Shown here piece by piece: positions 47,223-61,718 of a DNA stretch of 64,000 bases. Each line of letters starts with the position of its first letter. Position 1 is the stretch's first letter. This stretch comes from Lota lota (Eukaryota; Chordata; Actinopteri; Gadiformes; Lotidae). The notes below the pieces were generated by a model. The model was not told the DNA's origin. It worked only from the letters and a program-made list of their open reading frames with translations, and ran no database searches. The position numbers and the translations under genes are program-made. The stretch covers positions 3,849,511 to 3,913,510 of the forward strand of contig JACYXH010000479.1 in NCBI GenBank assembly GCA_026745465.1, given 5' to 3'.

Positions 47223-47356
47223 GCACACACACACATATCCACACACACAGGTAAACACACAAATACACAAAGGCACACACACATACAGGCGCACACACAC
47301 AGGCAGGCACACACACACACACAGGTGCACACAAACACATACACAGGCACACACAG

Positions 47357-47402
<46 letters not shown>

Positions 47403-47427
47403 ACACACACACACACAGGCGCACACA
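47223..47427. repeat. Interrupted (AC)n tract
   Basis: AC units interrupted by AGGC-type variants. The 176-codon minus-strand Cys/Val-rich frame is an artefact. Confidence 0.95.
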
Positions 47428-47874
47428 GCCCCATTGGTCACCTTGAGGGACACAGTTGCATGTGTCCACCCATTGGCTGCCGTGTCTCTACACCTCTGCT
47501 CTACTCTTCATCTCTTCCTTGTTATGAGTGTTCATAGAGTCTCACTTTTCTTCTGCATCCTCAACACCAGGGAACGGGAAATGCGATCCAGGAGATTTCA
47601 TGGTTGGGTCAATATTGACATGAAACCCCAGAGGAGTAATGGTGGCCAAACAGACACATCTGGTGCTATAGCGTCGGTAGCTTTGTCCCAACATGTGACT
47701 CTCCAGCTGGGTGGATAAACCGAGGGAACCGGAACAAGCACATCTTATTTCTGGCTGCGTCGGTGTTGGCTCTTGACGTTCAGAAGGCACCGCTTTCATC
47801 TCCAGCACCAAACATCTGAGAACGAAGGCGGTGATGTCGTGAGCGTGGTTCTTTCTCTTCATCGGAAAATGAGT
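47428..47874. other. Unique stretch with open minus frame
   Basis: A minus-strand frame of about 100 codons (47560-47870) contains no low-complexity sequence, but I recognise no domain and see no splice context. Probably chance. Confidence 0.35.
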
Positions 47875-47902
47875 TACACACACACATGAACGCACACGCA
47901 CG

Positions 47903-47963
<61 letters not shown>
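47875..47963. repeat. (AC)n microsatellite
   Basis: About 40 AC units with GCACGC variants at the left edge. Confidence 0.97.
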
Positions 47964-47965
<2 letters not shown>

Positions 47966-49773
47966 CATTTGAGAGCAACACTGGCTCGACTGACTACCTA
48001 TACCAACCTTTAACAGAGATTGTACAATAATTTTTCAAGGAAACCTAACATGATTCTGTGTGTTCAAGGCATCAAAGGAAATGGGGAAGGAGGTATAAAG
48101 GGCATAGGACAGGTCAACATTAATTTCCATCAGACCTTTACATTAAAATGCCAGCTTTATTAGCATACAGCCCAGAGAAAACAAGAGGTAGGAATACTAA
48201 ATGCAGATGAGAGTAAACAGGGTCAAGTTAACAGGAAATATATTACCTGGGAAAATTTCAAGTAGGCCTACACATTTTCTTTGTTATAATTGATCTTTTA
48301 TCCTCCAAAACACACACACAAACACACACACGCAAATCCACCAACAAACAAGATAACACAGAAGAAGCTTACCTTAATACATAAGACAACATAAAGTGCA
48401 ATGGTTTATGCCGTGCTTTGGGGGATCAAAGCTTTGACTCTGTTGAACAGTATGAGGTGAGTGTGGAGGTTTCAGGCCTCCAGAAGAGGCCTGAAGCCTG
48501 GTGGTTCCAGGACAGGTGCACGACCAACACATCGAGTGATGGTTTAAAGGTGGTGATGAGGGAGCGACCACATGCGACAGCCGAAGCAGGGAGTGTTGAA
48601 GTAGAGCAAGCGGAGGGGCTGCAGGGTAGACTGTGGAAGGCTTGGCTTAATGACCTAGTAAGTCGTTACGCGTGTGTGCTGTATCACAGGGCCCAGATGG
48701 CGTTGGGCTGGGAGCAGTGTGTCCCCCTGTGGTGTTCTGATCAGGTAAGAAGCCCGTTACACCGTGACACGACAGAGGCGGTTGGGCTGGGGCGCAGTTT
48801 GGTTCTGCTCCATTTGCATGTTCGTTTGCCATCGCATCCAAACTGTTTGGAACTGTCAGGAACACACTTTTTTCTAAGAACATTCTGAGAAAAGCCTTTT
48901 CTGTTGTATTGTGTTTTCCTATACTCAGGCGCCATAATTAAACATATTCCCCTTCAGCTAAACACACAGAAACGAATATACATGTATGTGGATTACAGAA
49001 CAGAGTTCATGCAAAATAAACAAAATAATTATTTGGATTATAGTATACACTACATTTCCTATAAGCCCTGCACAGCTTTGGTAGACCCTGCAATAGAGAT
49101 GTTGCAGGTGGTTTGTCAGACAGAGAGAGAATAAGCATTTCTGCTTTCGCTATCAAGGTAAGGTTGCTTAGTAGCGGTGCGTACGTCCTTATTCCCTCGG
49201 GATTCATCCGAGCCTCCCTTCAGCCAACATTTAGAACTTTATTAGTCAAACATTTAGCATTATACTTTCCCGACGCTTTGATTTCTGTTTGTTGTTTAAA
49301 GAAACCACAGATTTAACTTTCCTCCCAGGGGGTACAAGAAGTACAGGAGCTCACTGGCAGGTGGCCTTAAGTGATGATTCTGCAGGTAAAGTATCATACA
49401 ATTCATCTTGATAAGAGAAGAGTACACAGTGGATCGCAGCCTCAGGTGTTTTTTAAGCTGCCAACAGACAAAGTGTGACTGATTAGGCCGCTGGTGGCAG
49501 AGGTGACATGGTTTGTTTAAATCACACACCTGGGGTGTTTAGTTCATTAGCAGAGGAGCAAGAGAAACTAACATGATTGGGAGTAATGACTTTTTGCTTT
49601 TTGCCTTAACGAGGAACCACGGGAGAGTCTAAGGAGAACTCTTATGTCAGCCTAAACACTCTCTTGTGCTACTGAGATCAAATCCAGAGTTTATTTTCAA
49701 AGAACTAGGTAATTATGTAAATGTTTGTTGTTAATTGTTTGATCTACTGCTTTAGATTCTGAATTCTAAATCA
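47964..49773. other. Non-coding stretch, no gene seen
   Basis: The plus frame at 48418-48888 is 156 codons but has no known motif and overlaps minus-strand frames of similar size. A short AC-rich run is at 48309-48335. Confidence 0.4.
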
Positions 49774-50344
49774 ACATGTAGGTCATGCAGCCCATCACAT
49801 GTTGTTGTTTACATGTGGGTCATGCAGCCCGTCACATGTTGTTGTTTACATGTGGGTCATGCAGCCCGTCACATGTTGTTGTTTACATGTGGGTCATGCA
49901 GCCCGTCACATGTTGTTGTTTACATGTGGGTCATGCAGCCCATCACATGTTGTTGTTTACATGTGGGTCATGCAGCCTGTCACATGTTGTTGTTTACATG
50001 TGGGTCAGTCAGCCCATCACATGTTGCTGTTTACATGTGGTTCATGCAGCCCGTCACATGTTGTTGTTTACATGTGGGTCATGCAGCCCATCACATGTTG
50101 TTGTTTACATGTGGGTCATGCAGCCCGTCACATGTTGTTGTTTACATGTGGGTCATGCAGCCCGTCACATGTTGTTGTTTACATGTGGGTCAGTCAGCCC
50201 ATCACATGTTGCTGTTTACATGTGGTTCGGGCTGCCCATCGAATGTTGTTGTTTACATGTGGGTCTTGCAGCAGCCCCTTGCGTGTTGTTGTTAACATAT
50301 GGCTCACTCAGTCTATCACATGTTGTTGTTTACATATGGGTGCT
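49774..50344. repeat. 37-bp minisatellite, about 15 copies
   Basis: The unit reads ACATGTGGGTCATGCAGCCC, then GTCACATGTTGTTGTTT. Central copies are almost identical and edge copies drift. Since 37 is not a multiple of three and the unit has no stop in any plus frame, three overlapping frames of 160-205 codons arise; they are artefacts. Confidence 0.96.
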
Positions 50345-51109
50345 ACATGTTGTACTATTGATTTCATTATTCGTAATCCACAATGACAATGATCCACATT
50401 GATATGGGCTGTGTTCCATTTGACTCACTTGTTTCCTCCTTTCCTAATCCCTATATAGTGAACAATATATGTACACTATTTATATAGATATATAGATGTC
50501 ACCCCTTGACAGCTCATTTGCATAAATAACCCTTATGTATCGTCCATCTCTATTGGATGAATCATATGACAATGAAAACTGCTATGCATCGTGGGATATA
50601 GTGCAGAAATAAGTGCATCAGTTGTACACTTTTATGGTGCATTATGGCTATAAAGTAGTGCACAGGACCAGATTTGTACACTAAAATCCACTCAACACTA
50701 CAAAATGGTGACGCCCTAAATAGTGCACTACATAGGGCACAAGTGGAACAATTCAAACACGGCAATGATATTGTCGTTCCAAAGTTCAGGTCATACACAT
50801 CTCACACTCTTCAACGTTTAAAAAACACGGATTCATCTCAGATTCATGGAGTGCCTTCAAGGGCACCTCCTCGCAACACAGAAGATCATTAACGTGATCG
50901 TGTGTGCTTTTCCCCGGCTGGCAAATAGGCCCTAACTGCCTCCCTGCATCTCCTGCCACCAATGATTACTGTTGTGGAATCCAAGTGCTGAGCAACACTT
51001 CACTCCAGGACCCGGCGGTGTCCGGCCCACACCCTCGTTAGTGGGAGCTCATGCTCCACCATCAGAGTCCTCTCCTCCCACTCCTGACAGTACACCTGGT
51101 GTATTTATG
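50345..51109. other. Non-coding stretch, no gene seen
   Basis: Around 50420-50760 phrases such as TAGTGCACTACATAGGGCAC suggest an old dispersed repeat, unclassified. No gene. Confidence 0.4.
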
Positions 51110-51560
51110 ATCCGATGTATGTAGATGTTAATGTATACAGTTCAGCAGATGTTTTCATGCACTGATGTATGTAGATGTTTATGTATGTAGATGTTGATGT
51201 ATACAGTTCAGCAGATGTTTTTATGCACTGATGTATGTAGATGTTTATGTATGTAGATGTTGATGTATACAGTTCAGCAGATGTTTTTATGTACTGATGT
51301 GTGTAGATGTTGATGTATGTGGATGTTGATGTGTGCAGTTCAGCAGATGTTTTTATGTACTGATGTGTGTAGATGTTGATGTATGTGGATGTTTATGTAT
51401 GTGGATGTTGATGTATGCAGTTCAGCAGATGTTTTTATGTACTGATGTGTGTAGGTGTTGATGCATGAAGGTGTGGATGTATACAGTTCAGCAGATGTAT
51501 TTATGTTCTGATGTATTTCGATGTTGATGTATACGGTATACCAGATGTATTTATCATTGC
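51110..51560. repeat. 66-bp minisatellite, about 7 copies
   Basis: The marker TTCAGCAGATG occurs at 51141, 51207, 51273, 51339, 51421 and 51487, five of six spacings being 66 bp or 66 plus 16. Within each unit a 12- to 16-bp sub-repeat (ATGTATGTAGATGTTG) recurs. Confidence 0.93.
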
Positions 51561-52773
51561 TGAGAGCCGTGTCAATCTTTATATTTCATAGTGGGAAAAT
51601 TGATTTTTTTTCATTTAGTTTTAGTTTTTTCGTGTTGCAGTTTGGCTCCGCCTGCTCACTGATTCTGAAAGGCTTGATTCATCAGCATAGTGGTGTGCTG
51701 GGGGGTCTACTGTTCTCCTTGTATGGTTTAATGTTAACTGGCTAGAATTAAATAGTAATTGTGTTGAGCTGGGGTTGTGACAATAAACACACAATGACAG
51801 ATCAGTACAGACCTATTCATGCTTGACCTCTCAAAGATCGGGCACATTCATTTTACTTGGTAACCGCCACACAGAGGACACTAGACAAGTGTATTATTAG
51901 TCAGTGGCACATTGAATCATTTCCCTCAAAACATCTGTGTTTTTTGGAGTGTGAAATTGCTGAAATGAATTGACTCTTATATTTCTATTTATTTATTTCT
52001 GCAATGTAATCACTGGATAATGGGTGCAGGGCTGGAGGCGTGGAGGCTAATTTCACATCAATTAATGCTATTCACAGAGGCCTCGATAAATGATTGGAGC
52101 TCCGGCACAACAACATATCGTGTTGCATAGATTAAGGTCTTGTGATTGAAGATCATACGTCTCAATAAGCTTTTAAATGTAAAAAAGTGATTGGGGATCG
52201 GCCCTCAAACTGAATTACCCAGCCTCTGCTTCATAGCTGGCGTTCTGGAGTGTTTGTGCCTGTGTGTGTTTGCCTTGCATTAGGTGTCAGCGCTGTCTCT
52301 GTTCTGTCTCTGTTTCGATGACGTGCATGTGAAGATGAAGGACACGATGAAGGATGTGTGAGAGAACTGACAACTTCCCTTTCACATGAAAAGAAGACGA
52401 AAAAGCTGAAGGACATTGTTGCTGAATCTGGAAGACTGAATACAATGGGTAGAGAGTCATACATAAATTTGTACTGAGGCTAAATGTGGCTCTCAGCAAC
52501 GACGTGCAATCACTGTCGGCAACATTGCGGAATAATCATTAGAATTTAACATGATGAAACATAACAACACTGGGCTTGTTTTGTCATCAACACACACTTA
52601 TATATGGATCTAGTTTCAAAGCTCTGGTAGTTCCTTCCCTGCCTTTAATATTATGTCCCCAAGGATATACATTATAAAAATTATTTAAGTATTAACACAT
52701 CTGTTTAATATTCATGAAGGAGAATTAAGAAGGTTGTCTTTTTACGTTGTTGTCCGAAGGGCATGCCAGTCTC
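51561..52773. other. Non-coding stretch, possible conserved element
   Basis: 52040-52200 (AATTAATGCTATTCACAGAG, CCTCGATAAATGATTGG) looks like conserved non-coding DNA. No exon recognised. Confidence 0.35.
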
Positions 52774-52933
52774 TCGCTTACTCTCTCTCTCCCTCCCTCC
52801 CTCTCTCTCTATTACTCCCTCCCTCTCTCCCTCTCTCCCTCCCTCTCTCCCTCCCTCTCTCTCTATTACTCCCTCTCTCTATATCCCTCCCTCTCGCTAT
52901 CTCTCTTTCCCTCCCTCGCTCTCCATCCTTCCC

Positions 52934-53000
<67 letters not shown>
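52774..53000. repeat. Interrupted (CT)n tract
   Basis: CT/CCCT/ATTACT units, then about 30 pure CT units. Ser/Leu-rich frames are artefacts. Confidence 0.95.
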
Positions 53001-53001
<1 letters not shown>

Positions 53002-53529
53002 CCACCTCACGGTCCACACAGTAATGGAAAGCGGGGAGACGGCTAGTGAAATGGTCTTTGTGATGAAGAGCGATGATGACTACTTTAATGGTTCTCACCC
53101 TCCTTCGCCTCTAACGTGACGTCTCTTAGCCTTCACACTGACAACCGACATAACTCAGCGCAAAGGCATTTATATTACAGATGTCGCTGATATATCACGC
53201 GTTCCATTCGTAATAAAAAGCTGCTTTTCCATGTTTTGTTGAGCGTGGTCCGGTCACTGTAGTGGTGATACCAGGCTTGCATAATTTACAGCTTACGTGA
53301 GGTCAGCTCACAACACTAAATCAGAACCCAGCGGTGACCCAGAATACAGGTTACTTTCTTCCAGAACTCGCAGAGAAAGTTTTCTTCAGCTGGTTGCTGA
53401 CAAGCAAAGAGAGAGCCAAGTGAAACAGGAACAAAGTGATAATTATGTGCTGTGACTTTACCTTTTAACTGTAAACACAAATACTCAAGTAATTGATGAG
53501 TTACAGTAAATCATAGGGCGTTTCAGTGC

Positions 53530-53531
<2 letters not shown>
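53001..53531. other. Unique stretch
   Basis: No gene recognised. Confidence 0.4.

Positions 53532-53574
<43 letters not shown>
53532..53574. repeat. (GT)n microsatellite
   Basis: About 21 GT units. Confidence 0.96.
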
Positions 53575-53578
<4 letters not shown>

Positions 53579-54626
53579 CTGCGGATTTGTTGCCGCAGCC
53601 CGTGTTGAGTTGACTGTTTCAAAGTCATGCACACACACCCTGAAGGACAAGGTGCACACCTGGGGAAATGAGGGAATGGGCATCTCAGGCACTCGCTAAA
53701 AGGGTGATAAATGAATCACACCGCCTAAATTTAGCCGGCCAGTCTACCTTGAAATCATCCCAGGCTTCCATCTTAGCAGCGGCTTAGACGGGCTACATAT
53801 TCTTTTTTTAAGCCACGACCTCTATTGCCGCAGTGAAGTGGGCGAGAGAGATGGATGTCTGACCAAATAATTCATAGTTGCCGGGATAATATGGTGGAAA
53901 TGGTGCGTAGCCATGTCCTGGGTGAGGGTCAGCCCTGGTTACAGCCCAGATGGCTGTCTTTGTGGCCATCACGGCGTAGAATTGTGAGACCATCCTGATG
54001 TTCATGTTTGCGTTTTGCAATGAATATCTGCCTGGCCTGGGCTGGCCAGCAATTGAGTTCCAAATGTGGTCGTGGCCTTTTGTTGTTAAAAAAATACTCA
54101 AGCCAATCAGAGTGATGCTCTTGCTCTATTCACTTTTACAGTATCCGGTTGGAAGTAAAGCAAAAACGAATTCTAATGTGAGGAAACTGTCACGTGTTTC
54201 TGCACCCTATGGGTGTTTAAGATTTAAGATTTGAGGCCTGTCTATAAGACTGATTATATTACTCAACTGGGATATTTTAAAGTTGGAGAGGTCCTAGTTT
54301 GAGTTGAAAAAACCAGTTTACCACTGTTGCATGACAATAGTTGGTAATCCCAAATTTAAAATATGTCCAGGCTCTCTTTTTTTTTCAACAACGAAACTTA
54401 ACCTGCCTTCACCATCATGCACATAACCTATTTGGTTCTACATTTAAAATATCCCAGTTGGGTATAATCAACATACTAATTTAAATAAAGAGCAATTTTA
54501 CAGTGAATCCATTCCTTGTGCTGCTTGATGTAGACGATGAAGCTTTTAATCATTTACAAAGGTGACCACAGAGGCTACACCTCACGAAATGAATAAATCA
54601 TCTGGAAGAATGGCCTCCGTCTCTCC
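53575..54626. other. Non-coding stretch with an open minus frame
   Basis: 53808-54101 is open on the minus strand for 97 codons (includes NMNIRMVSQFYAVMATK and HPGHGYAPFPPYYPGNYE) and is complex in composition. No splice sites or known domain could be assigned. It may be a conserved enhancer or a missed exon. Confidence 0.35.
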
Positions 54627-56256
<1,630 letters not shown>

Positions 56257-57945
56257 ATAAGCATGGGCTTTACATAATTATTCGTGAGATGGGGTTTCTG
56301 TTATTTGGGCTTTTCTACATGTCTTAAACTGTATTCCAGAAGGATTTAGTAAATGGATAATGGGTAAAACAGTGACACATCACATAAACACACATAAACA
56401 AAGTCTTTGTTGACATGGTGTCAAAGTGTCAAAGTGTCACCCTCGTTCAAAATGTGTGCGTCTGCTCCACACAGCTGACGTTAAGAAAACTGTTCACCAC
56501 AGAAACCCTGGCAGCACACCATTCACATGCACCCTGCACCCCCCTTAAATCCACCAGGGCCACGCCCACAACTCAACACTGGTCTCCCATCGCCCCTGAA
56601 GCGACTGACGAGAGCAGGGATACGATTCTTCCGGCTTGTTTGTTCCCTCACAGCTCAGCTCCTCCACTCAGCTGCCAGGGCAAGCTTTGGGGACAGGTCC
56701 CTTGCTTGGTGGTTTAGCAGCGGTGCTGTGAGGGAACGTGATCTGCTAGAGCACGTTCACGCTTGGTTCAGGGACTTTGGCACTGATTTAGTGCTGACGT
56801 CTTGGTCTTTTATCAGCAGCCCTAACATGTTTCAGACAGACATGAAGCTGTTCATGACACACATGTACACACATTGGCATTCCCAACAAGACTCCTCAGC
56901 ATGTAAAGAGCTGTCCAAAAGGTACACAAAGGAGACTGTTTGGTCGTTGTTCAAGATGGGTCGACATATGAGGGAATACCATTGTGAGCATGAACAGATA
57001 CAGTGTGAACGGTACACAGTGACTCACTATCAACATAGTGCTGAGATATTGGCTGTGCTCTCACAAACCACATTGCCAAATCCTTCTGCCTCTCAAAGTT
57101 TTTTGAACTTCGCTTCATCTGCATGTACACATGATGGGTCTGGTATATCGAACAGGTTCTTCAGAAGCTGTCAAATCGGTTTTATCAATGAGAGCTCCAA
57201 TTGCGTTGGTTTGTATTGGCAACAATTTTTTGTTTTGTAGATCCTGGACTTTGCAACATGTCACACGAATCTGTAAACCCTTGAGAACATCAATTTGATG
57301 TATGCTTCTGTTTTGTGATCTTCCAATTGACCTCCAGAAAATACGGAATTGAATTGAGTTGAGCCGAATAAACCATTAATTTGAGATGGCACTGAAGCTC
57401 TGGGTAATTCAGTTGTCTATACCCATTCAAAGATATGGATTTGCACGCAGTTAGCCAACGCTATTTGAGGACAAAACCCATCAAACAAAACTCAAGAGGA
57501 CTTAATTTGTCATTGTCAGTTGAAAGGGAACGGATATCCTTCCAAAGCCTCGGTACCACACAGTGAAGACAACATGAAGTCTCTGACCCCAAACCCTTCT
57601 AATAGTTTCACATCCTCTTTGATCATCTTTATCCACAAGTCCAAGTTGTGATCAGCAGGTGCTGAAGAAAACTAGACAAGAAGAGCACACAGCGTGGACA
57701 TACTCTGGATTAATTAGTGACCGGAAACAAATAACTTCTCATTCTATTAGATCTTGTGCATTCAATCATTTTTCTTTTAAGTCTTTCTGTATCCCTATGT
57801 TCACTGTGCCTATATGTTCCAAAAATCACTCTGTGTTGTTAATCGGGCACAGAAGGTCAATCAAAGAATTTAATCAATGATACATACACAAAGATTTGTC
57901 GTCCTAGTACATATGTTCTGAAAGTAAAAACAAAAACACATGACT
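56257..57945. other. Non-coding stretch with one 237-codon frame
   Basis: A plus-strand frame at 56527-57240 is long for this kind of DNA and not low-complexity, but no domain, homologue or splice context was recognised (see findings). The rest is AT-rich with chance frames. Confidence 0.35.
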
Positions 57946-58105
57946 TCAAAGGACAATACAAGTCTGAGAGCAAACCATCAAAGCCATCTCTTCTTGCTTC
58001 AATAAAACATCCATTACCAATATTATTTGTCAAAATGACTTCCTTGTACCGATTTTGCCTAACAGCATTTAGCTAGAGCATGCGTGCCACAAATGTAAAC
58101 AAAAA
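57946..58105. mobile_element. Partial copy of the family A foldback MITE
   Basis: Follows the right arm of the 32018-32399 element read in reverse: TCAAAGGACAATACAAGTCT, CATCTCTTCTTGCTTCAATAAAA, TTTGTCAAAATGACTTCCTT, AGCATTTAGC, GCCACAAATGTAAACAA. The other arm was not found, so this copy is truncated or too decayed. Confidence 0.7.
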
Positions 58106-58743
58106 CAAGAGCACTTTGTTTTGGTAAAAATAGCATTGTGTGGGCTAAAGCTGGCACAGCAAAAAATGATGTGTGAAATAAATCAACAAAGATGAAAACT
58201 TAAGACATTTTCTCTATTATTATTGTTTTGTAAACAAACAATACAATTATTTTTCTTTTTTTTGTAAAACATCGTTTTAGTTTTTTTAAGTTACTAAAAA
58301 GAAATCCCACCTAGTTTTCAATATTTTCGTTAGTTTTCATTAAATATAATAACATTGGTAGGCATACAGCTCAAGTATCCCTAAGGTAAGGATTGAATGA
58401 GAGAGCAGGGTCTCACCTCTGCATCTTGCTAATCCCGCCTGGAAGGAAATGGACTAATTTGGTTTGAGGGGAAAACTGTCAATCATGGAAGGTCATGGGG
58501 AAATGTTTTCCTCACCACAGATAGGCCAACCTTCAGTCCCAGCCCTGCTTCAGCTGCCAGACATCGGTGGTAAACATCCCCAATCTGCCTCTTACACGTG
58601 TCAGAAGTGCACAAGTCACAGATTTTCATACTACAAGGTCACGAACGATAGCCTCTGTCAGACACTACTCACCAGCATTGTATGTGAATGTAATATGGAA
58701 TCAAGGTTAGAGGTTAGAGGAAAAATCCCTTCTGGAGGCAAAC
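58106..58743. other. Unique stretch
   Basis: No gene recognised; AT-rich with chance frames. Confidence 0.4.
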
Positions 58744-58806
58744 TCCTACTATGTTATAGCAGAACTTCTGATCCAGAAGTCCTACTATGTTATAGCAGAA
58801 CTTCTG
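58744..58806. repeat. Direct duplication, 27-bp unit, 36-bp spacing
   Basis: TCCTACTATGTTATAGCAGA and seven more bases occur at 58744 and 58780. The linking sequence makes ACTTCTGATCCAGAAGT, a small palindrome. Confidence 0.9.
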
Positions 58807-58957
58807 GAGAGACACGGCACAGAGCCTTGTTTCTTGTTTCGTTACGGAGATATTCTACCGAAGAACACTTATTTGTGCGAGTGGATGAATCTTTCATAAT
58901 GGGATTTTAAAAATTGTATTTCTACAGTGGCCAGTCTACACAGTTTTGATTTTAAAC

Positions 58958-58995
58958 CTTCAAGGCACATTATGCAGGCATAATGTGCCTTGAAG
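58958..58995. repeat. Perfect palindrome, 18-bp arms
   Basis: CTTCAAGGCACATTATGC, two bases AG, then the exact complement. Confidence 0.92.
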
Positions 58996-59614
58996 AGTGT
59001 GTTGTGAAGACAGGAGCGAAGGCATAGATAGCGTAGATGTATACATTTGGTGGTATACTCTGCTTGCTTTGCGTCATTCGTTTGTATGTGCACAGACAAT
59101 TTGTTGGATTGATAGGGGTAAAGCCACGATATAAGCATTTAAATTTCCATGTTATATTTTAAATGAAGCTGAATATAATATAATTGTATCTGCAACATAC
59201 CACACTGTAAACGTTGTGTCCGGAGATATTAATTTGTCATGGGCCTCAAAATGATTACCTTCCTACAGTGGCCTGCATGTTGTACATTTTATATCATATA
59301 ATAATTCCATGGTTTCACACAGAGATTTACTGCTTGTGTTCCACGGCATACCCCTGTATATGACTTGGACACAAGCTGTTAACTCGCTGAGCCGGGTTTC
59401 TGTGTAATGCAGATACTGTGGGACTGTCTGATTGCAATTAGTTTATGTTCATCATAAACAAGAATGAATTAAAATATCAATGTAATACAGTCACAACATT
59501 GTATTGGCCACAGTGTTGTATTAGCATTGGGGGAAAGCACAGTTTTTATAGCTATTATGGTTTGAAATAATGTTTTCTTCTGTGGTCTTATTGTTATTGT
59601 GTTTTATTGAACAA
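58996..59614. other. Unique AT-rich stretch
   Basis: Nothing recognised. Confidence 0.4.
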
Positions 59615-59670
59615 TGCTGTCTTGGCCAGATCTCTCTTGAGACTAACCTTTTTAAATAAAGGTTAAACAC
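59615..59670 (+). mobile_element. Tail fragment of a fish interspersed repeat
   Basis: CTGTCTTGGCCAGATCTCTC, then TTTTTAAATAAAGGTTAAA, is a 3' tail I remember from a common fish repeat that I believe is LINE-derived. No body precedes it. Confidence 0.45.
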
Positions 59671-61374
59671 AATAGCTGAAAACACTGGAAGACTCATTTT
59701 CAAGGATAACACAACATTATTAGCAACCCACCAAGTGCAGCAGATATGAGCTGTATTTCACTGTCTTCATCCTACATAAGGAATAGGGGGGCGGGACTAA
59801 AGCAACAAGATCATTTCATCTTGCCGTCCTTAAGAATTCTCCCAGAAAGAAGTAACATGAATAATTTATTTTTATATTGACTCCCTCGTAAAGCAAAGAC
59901 TGTCAAATCACATCATATTGTAGATTAGAAGGATTAATGCAGCATTTGCTTTCACAAGATTCTCTTTTAAGATCCTTTACCTTGTAGGCCGTTGCCATAA
60001 TAAAAAAGTGTCCGAGTAAATTTAAAAGTAAACCATTTTCTCTAATCAAGAAAGAACCAACAACAACTCAAGAACACACTCCGTACTCTGAAAGAGGTGA
60101 ATGCCTTCGGAGCTCAAAGCACTCAGAGAGAGACAGATAGCTCGTTGCAATTGGGACACATTTCCAAACTGGTGTAAAACTGCCTTGGGTTACAATGGAA
60201 GCATTTAAGTAAATCAACATTTGTGTTCTCTCACCTTGCTTTCTGCATGCAGTCTGTACGCTACAAGACGCAATACTGATGACATTTCTAAAAACTTGGT
60301 TTGTTTTGGAGCCAACAGCTAAATTTCGGATGGTTTGGAACTGAAATTGGGATACCTGCGGTCTGCTGAATGCTGAACACAAACCAGACAGCCATAGTAG
60401 TGTTCAATGACAAAGTAAATACAAAATAAATGCATTGAAATTAGGGATGCTTAAGTGAACCATACTGGCAGATGGAGCAATGCTGCTAAGGATACTACTG
60501 GATTGTATTATTGTAAACCAAATAACTGTATAGGCCATTAGATAATATTGTACAGTATATTGTTCTATTGTTAGTATAACCAGTATAGTGGCGGTCTAAT
60601 GAATCAACTTTATTTATATTTATATGCTCTAGAAGGGCATTGCAGAGAAACAAAACTTATAATAATGCACTCAGATTTTAGTTTCAGTTTTTAGTTTGTG
60701 TGTAATAATACCCACCTAATAAAATCCATATGTCAATCCTTTGTTTTAGTTTTATGTCATGAAGACAATGCGTAGTAGAGGACACTGGGAATGGTGCATC
60801 AAGGTTAAATGGTGATAATGGTATTATAATAACAAGGTTATGGAAATTGTTGACATTTAAATTAGTCAATCTGTGCTGTGTGGTCGTGTCAGCACATAGT
60901 AGTGTGATAATCCATCATTAATTTCATATTTTAATACACCCTAATAAAAACACAGATGTGTGGCAGTATCAAAATGAGTTTTTTTTCTTCTCTGTAGATA
61001 ACTTTGATGCGTGACTAAATTATAAAAGAAATATTTTTATTATTATGCTGTATTTCTTACATATTACTCATTTAGGCTATATCAAATTATTTTATATTGG
61101 TTCAATCCATATTAGTGATGATATTGAAGTGATGGTGCTATCACAGGGAATGCTGCTCCATTGTCATTGTCTTCAGTTACATTCTCTGCCCTTTCCAGTT
61201 GTTGTTGTTTTAATCAGTGAGTGGAACAGGAAGTGTCAGGATGTGTGCCAAGACAAACAATTGTCTTCTCTGCTGTAACTAATACAGTTAGAGCATAATG
61301 AAGGGAAGAACTTCAAAATTCATGCTCTCTACTCGTCTTCACGTTTAACTGGTGCTATTTGATAAATAAATAAA
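59671..61374. other. Non-coding AT-rich stretch, no gene seen
   Basis: Chance frames only. A minus frame at 60068-60382 is 104 codons without a known motif. Confidence 0.4.
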
Positions 61375-61492
61375 CATTTTATGAATTGGTTTATTTGACA
61401 CGGACAGCACACATTAAAATTATTTCTGCAAATGTGTCAGTTAGCTAGGAAGGCTAGTTTACATCTGAAGTCCCTGGGCAGATCATACATTA
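61375..61492. mobile_element. Fragment of a common fish interspersed repeat
   Basis: ATTTGACACGGACAGCACAC, ATTTCTGCAAATGTG and GGCTAGTTTACATCTG, then GTCCCTGGGCAG, follow the order of a repeat I recall from many fish genomes. Class uncertain. Confidence 0.45.
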
Positions 61493-61718
61493 AAATAAAC
61501 TATATTCAATAAAATGACATCATAAATACACCCCTTCTGGAGCGATGTAGACACTCGGTCAGCGTGCTTCACAGCTCTGTAACAATCTGTTGTGCAAAGG
61601 CAAAGGGGCCATCCTGCATAGCACATTGGCGTCACAATAGTTTCATTTACCAAATGTACTAATCATCAGGCTGCATCAACACCCACAAATGGAGGATTCT
61701 TAATTTGAGGATTCTATT

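Noticed and set aside
46904..47469. Cys/Val-rich minus frames of 176 and 129 codons
   Set aside because: They cover an AC/GT microsatellite; both strands are open for the same reason.
49774..50344. Possible CRISPR-like array
   Set aside because: The 37-bp units are contiguous with no unique spacers between them, and the context is a vertebrate genome.
49785..50402. Three overlapping frames of up to 205 codons
   Set aside because: The 37-bp tandem unit has no stop codon in any plus frame, which fully explains them.
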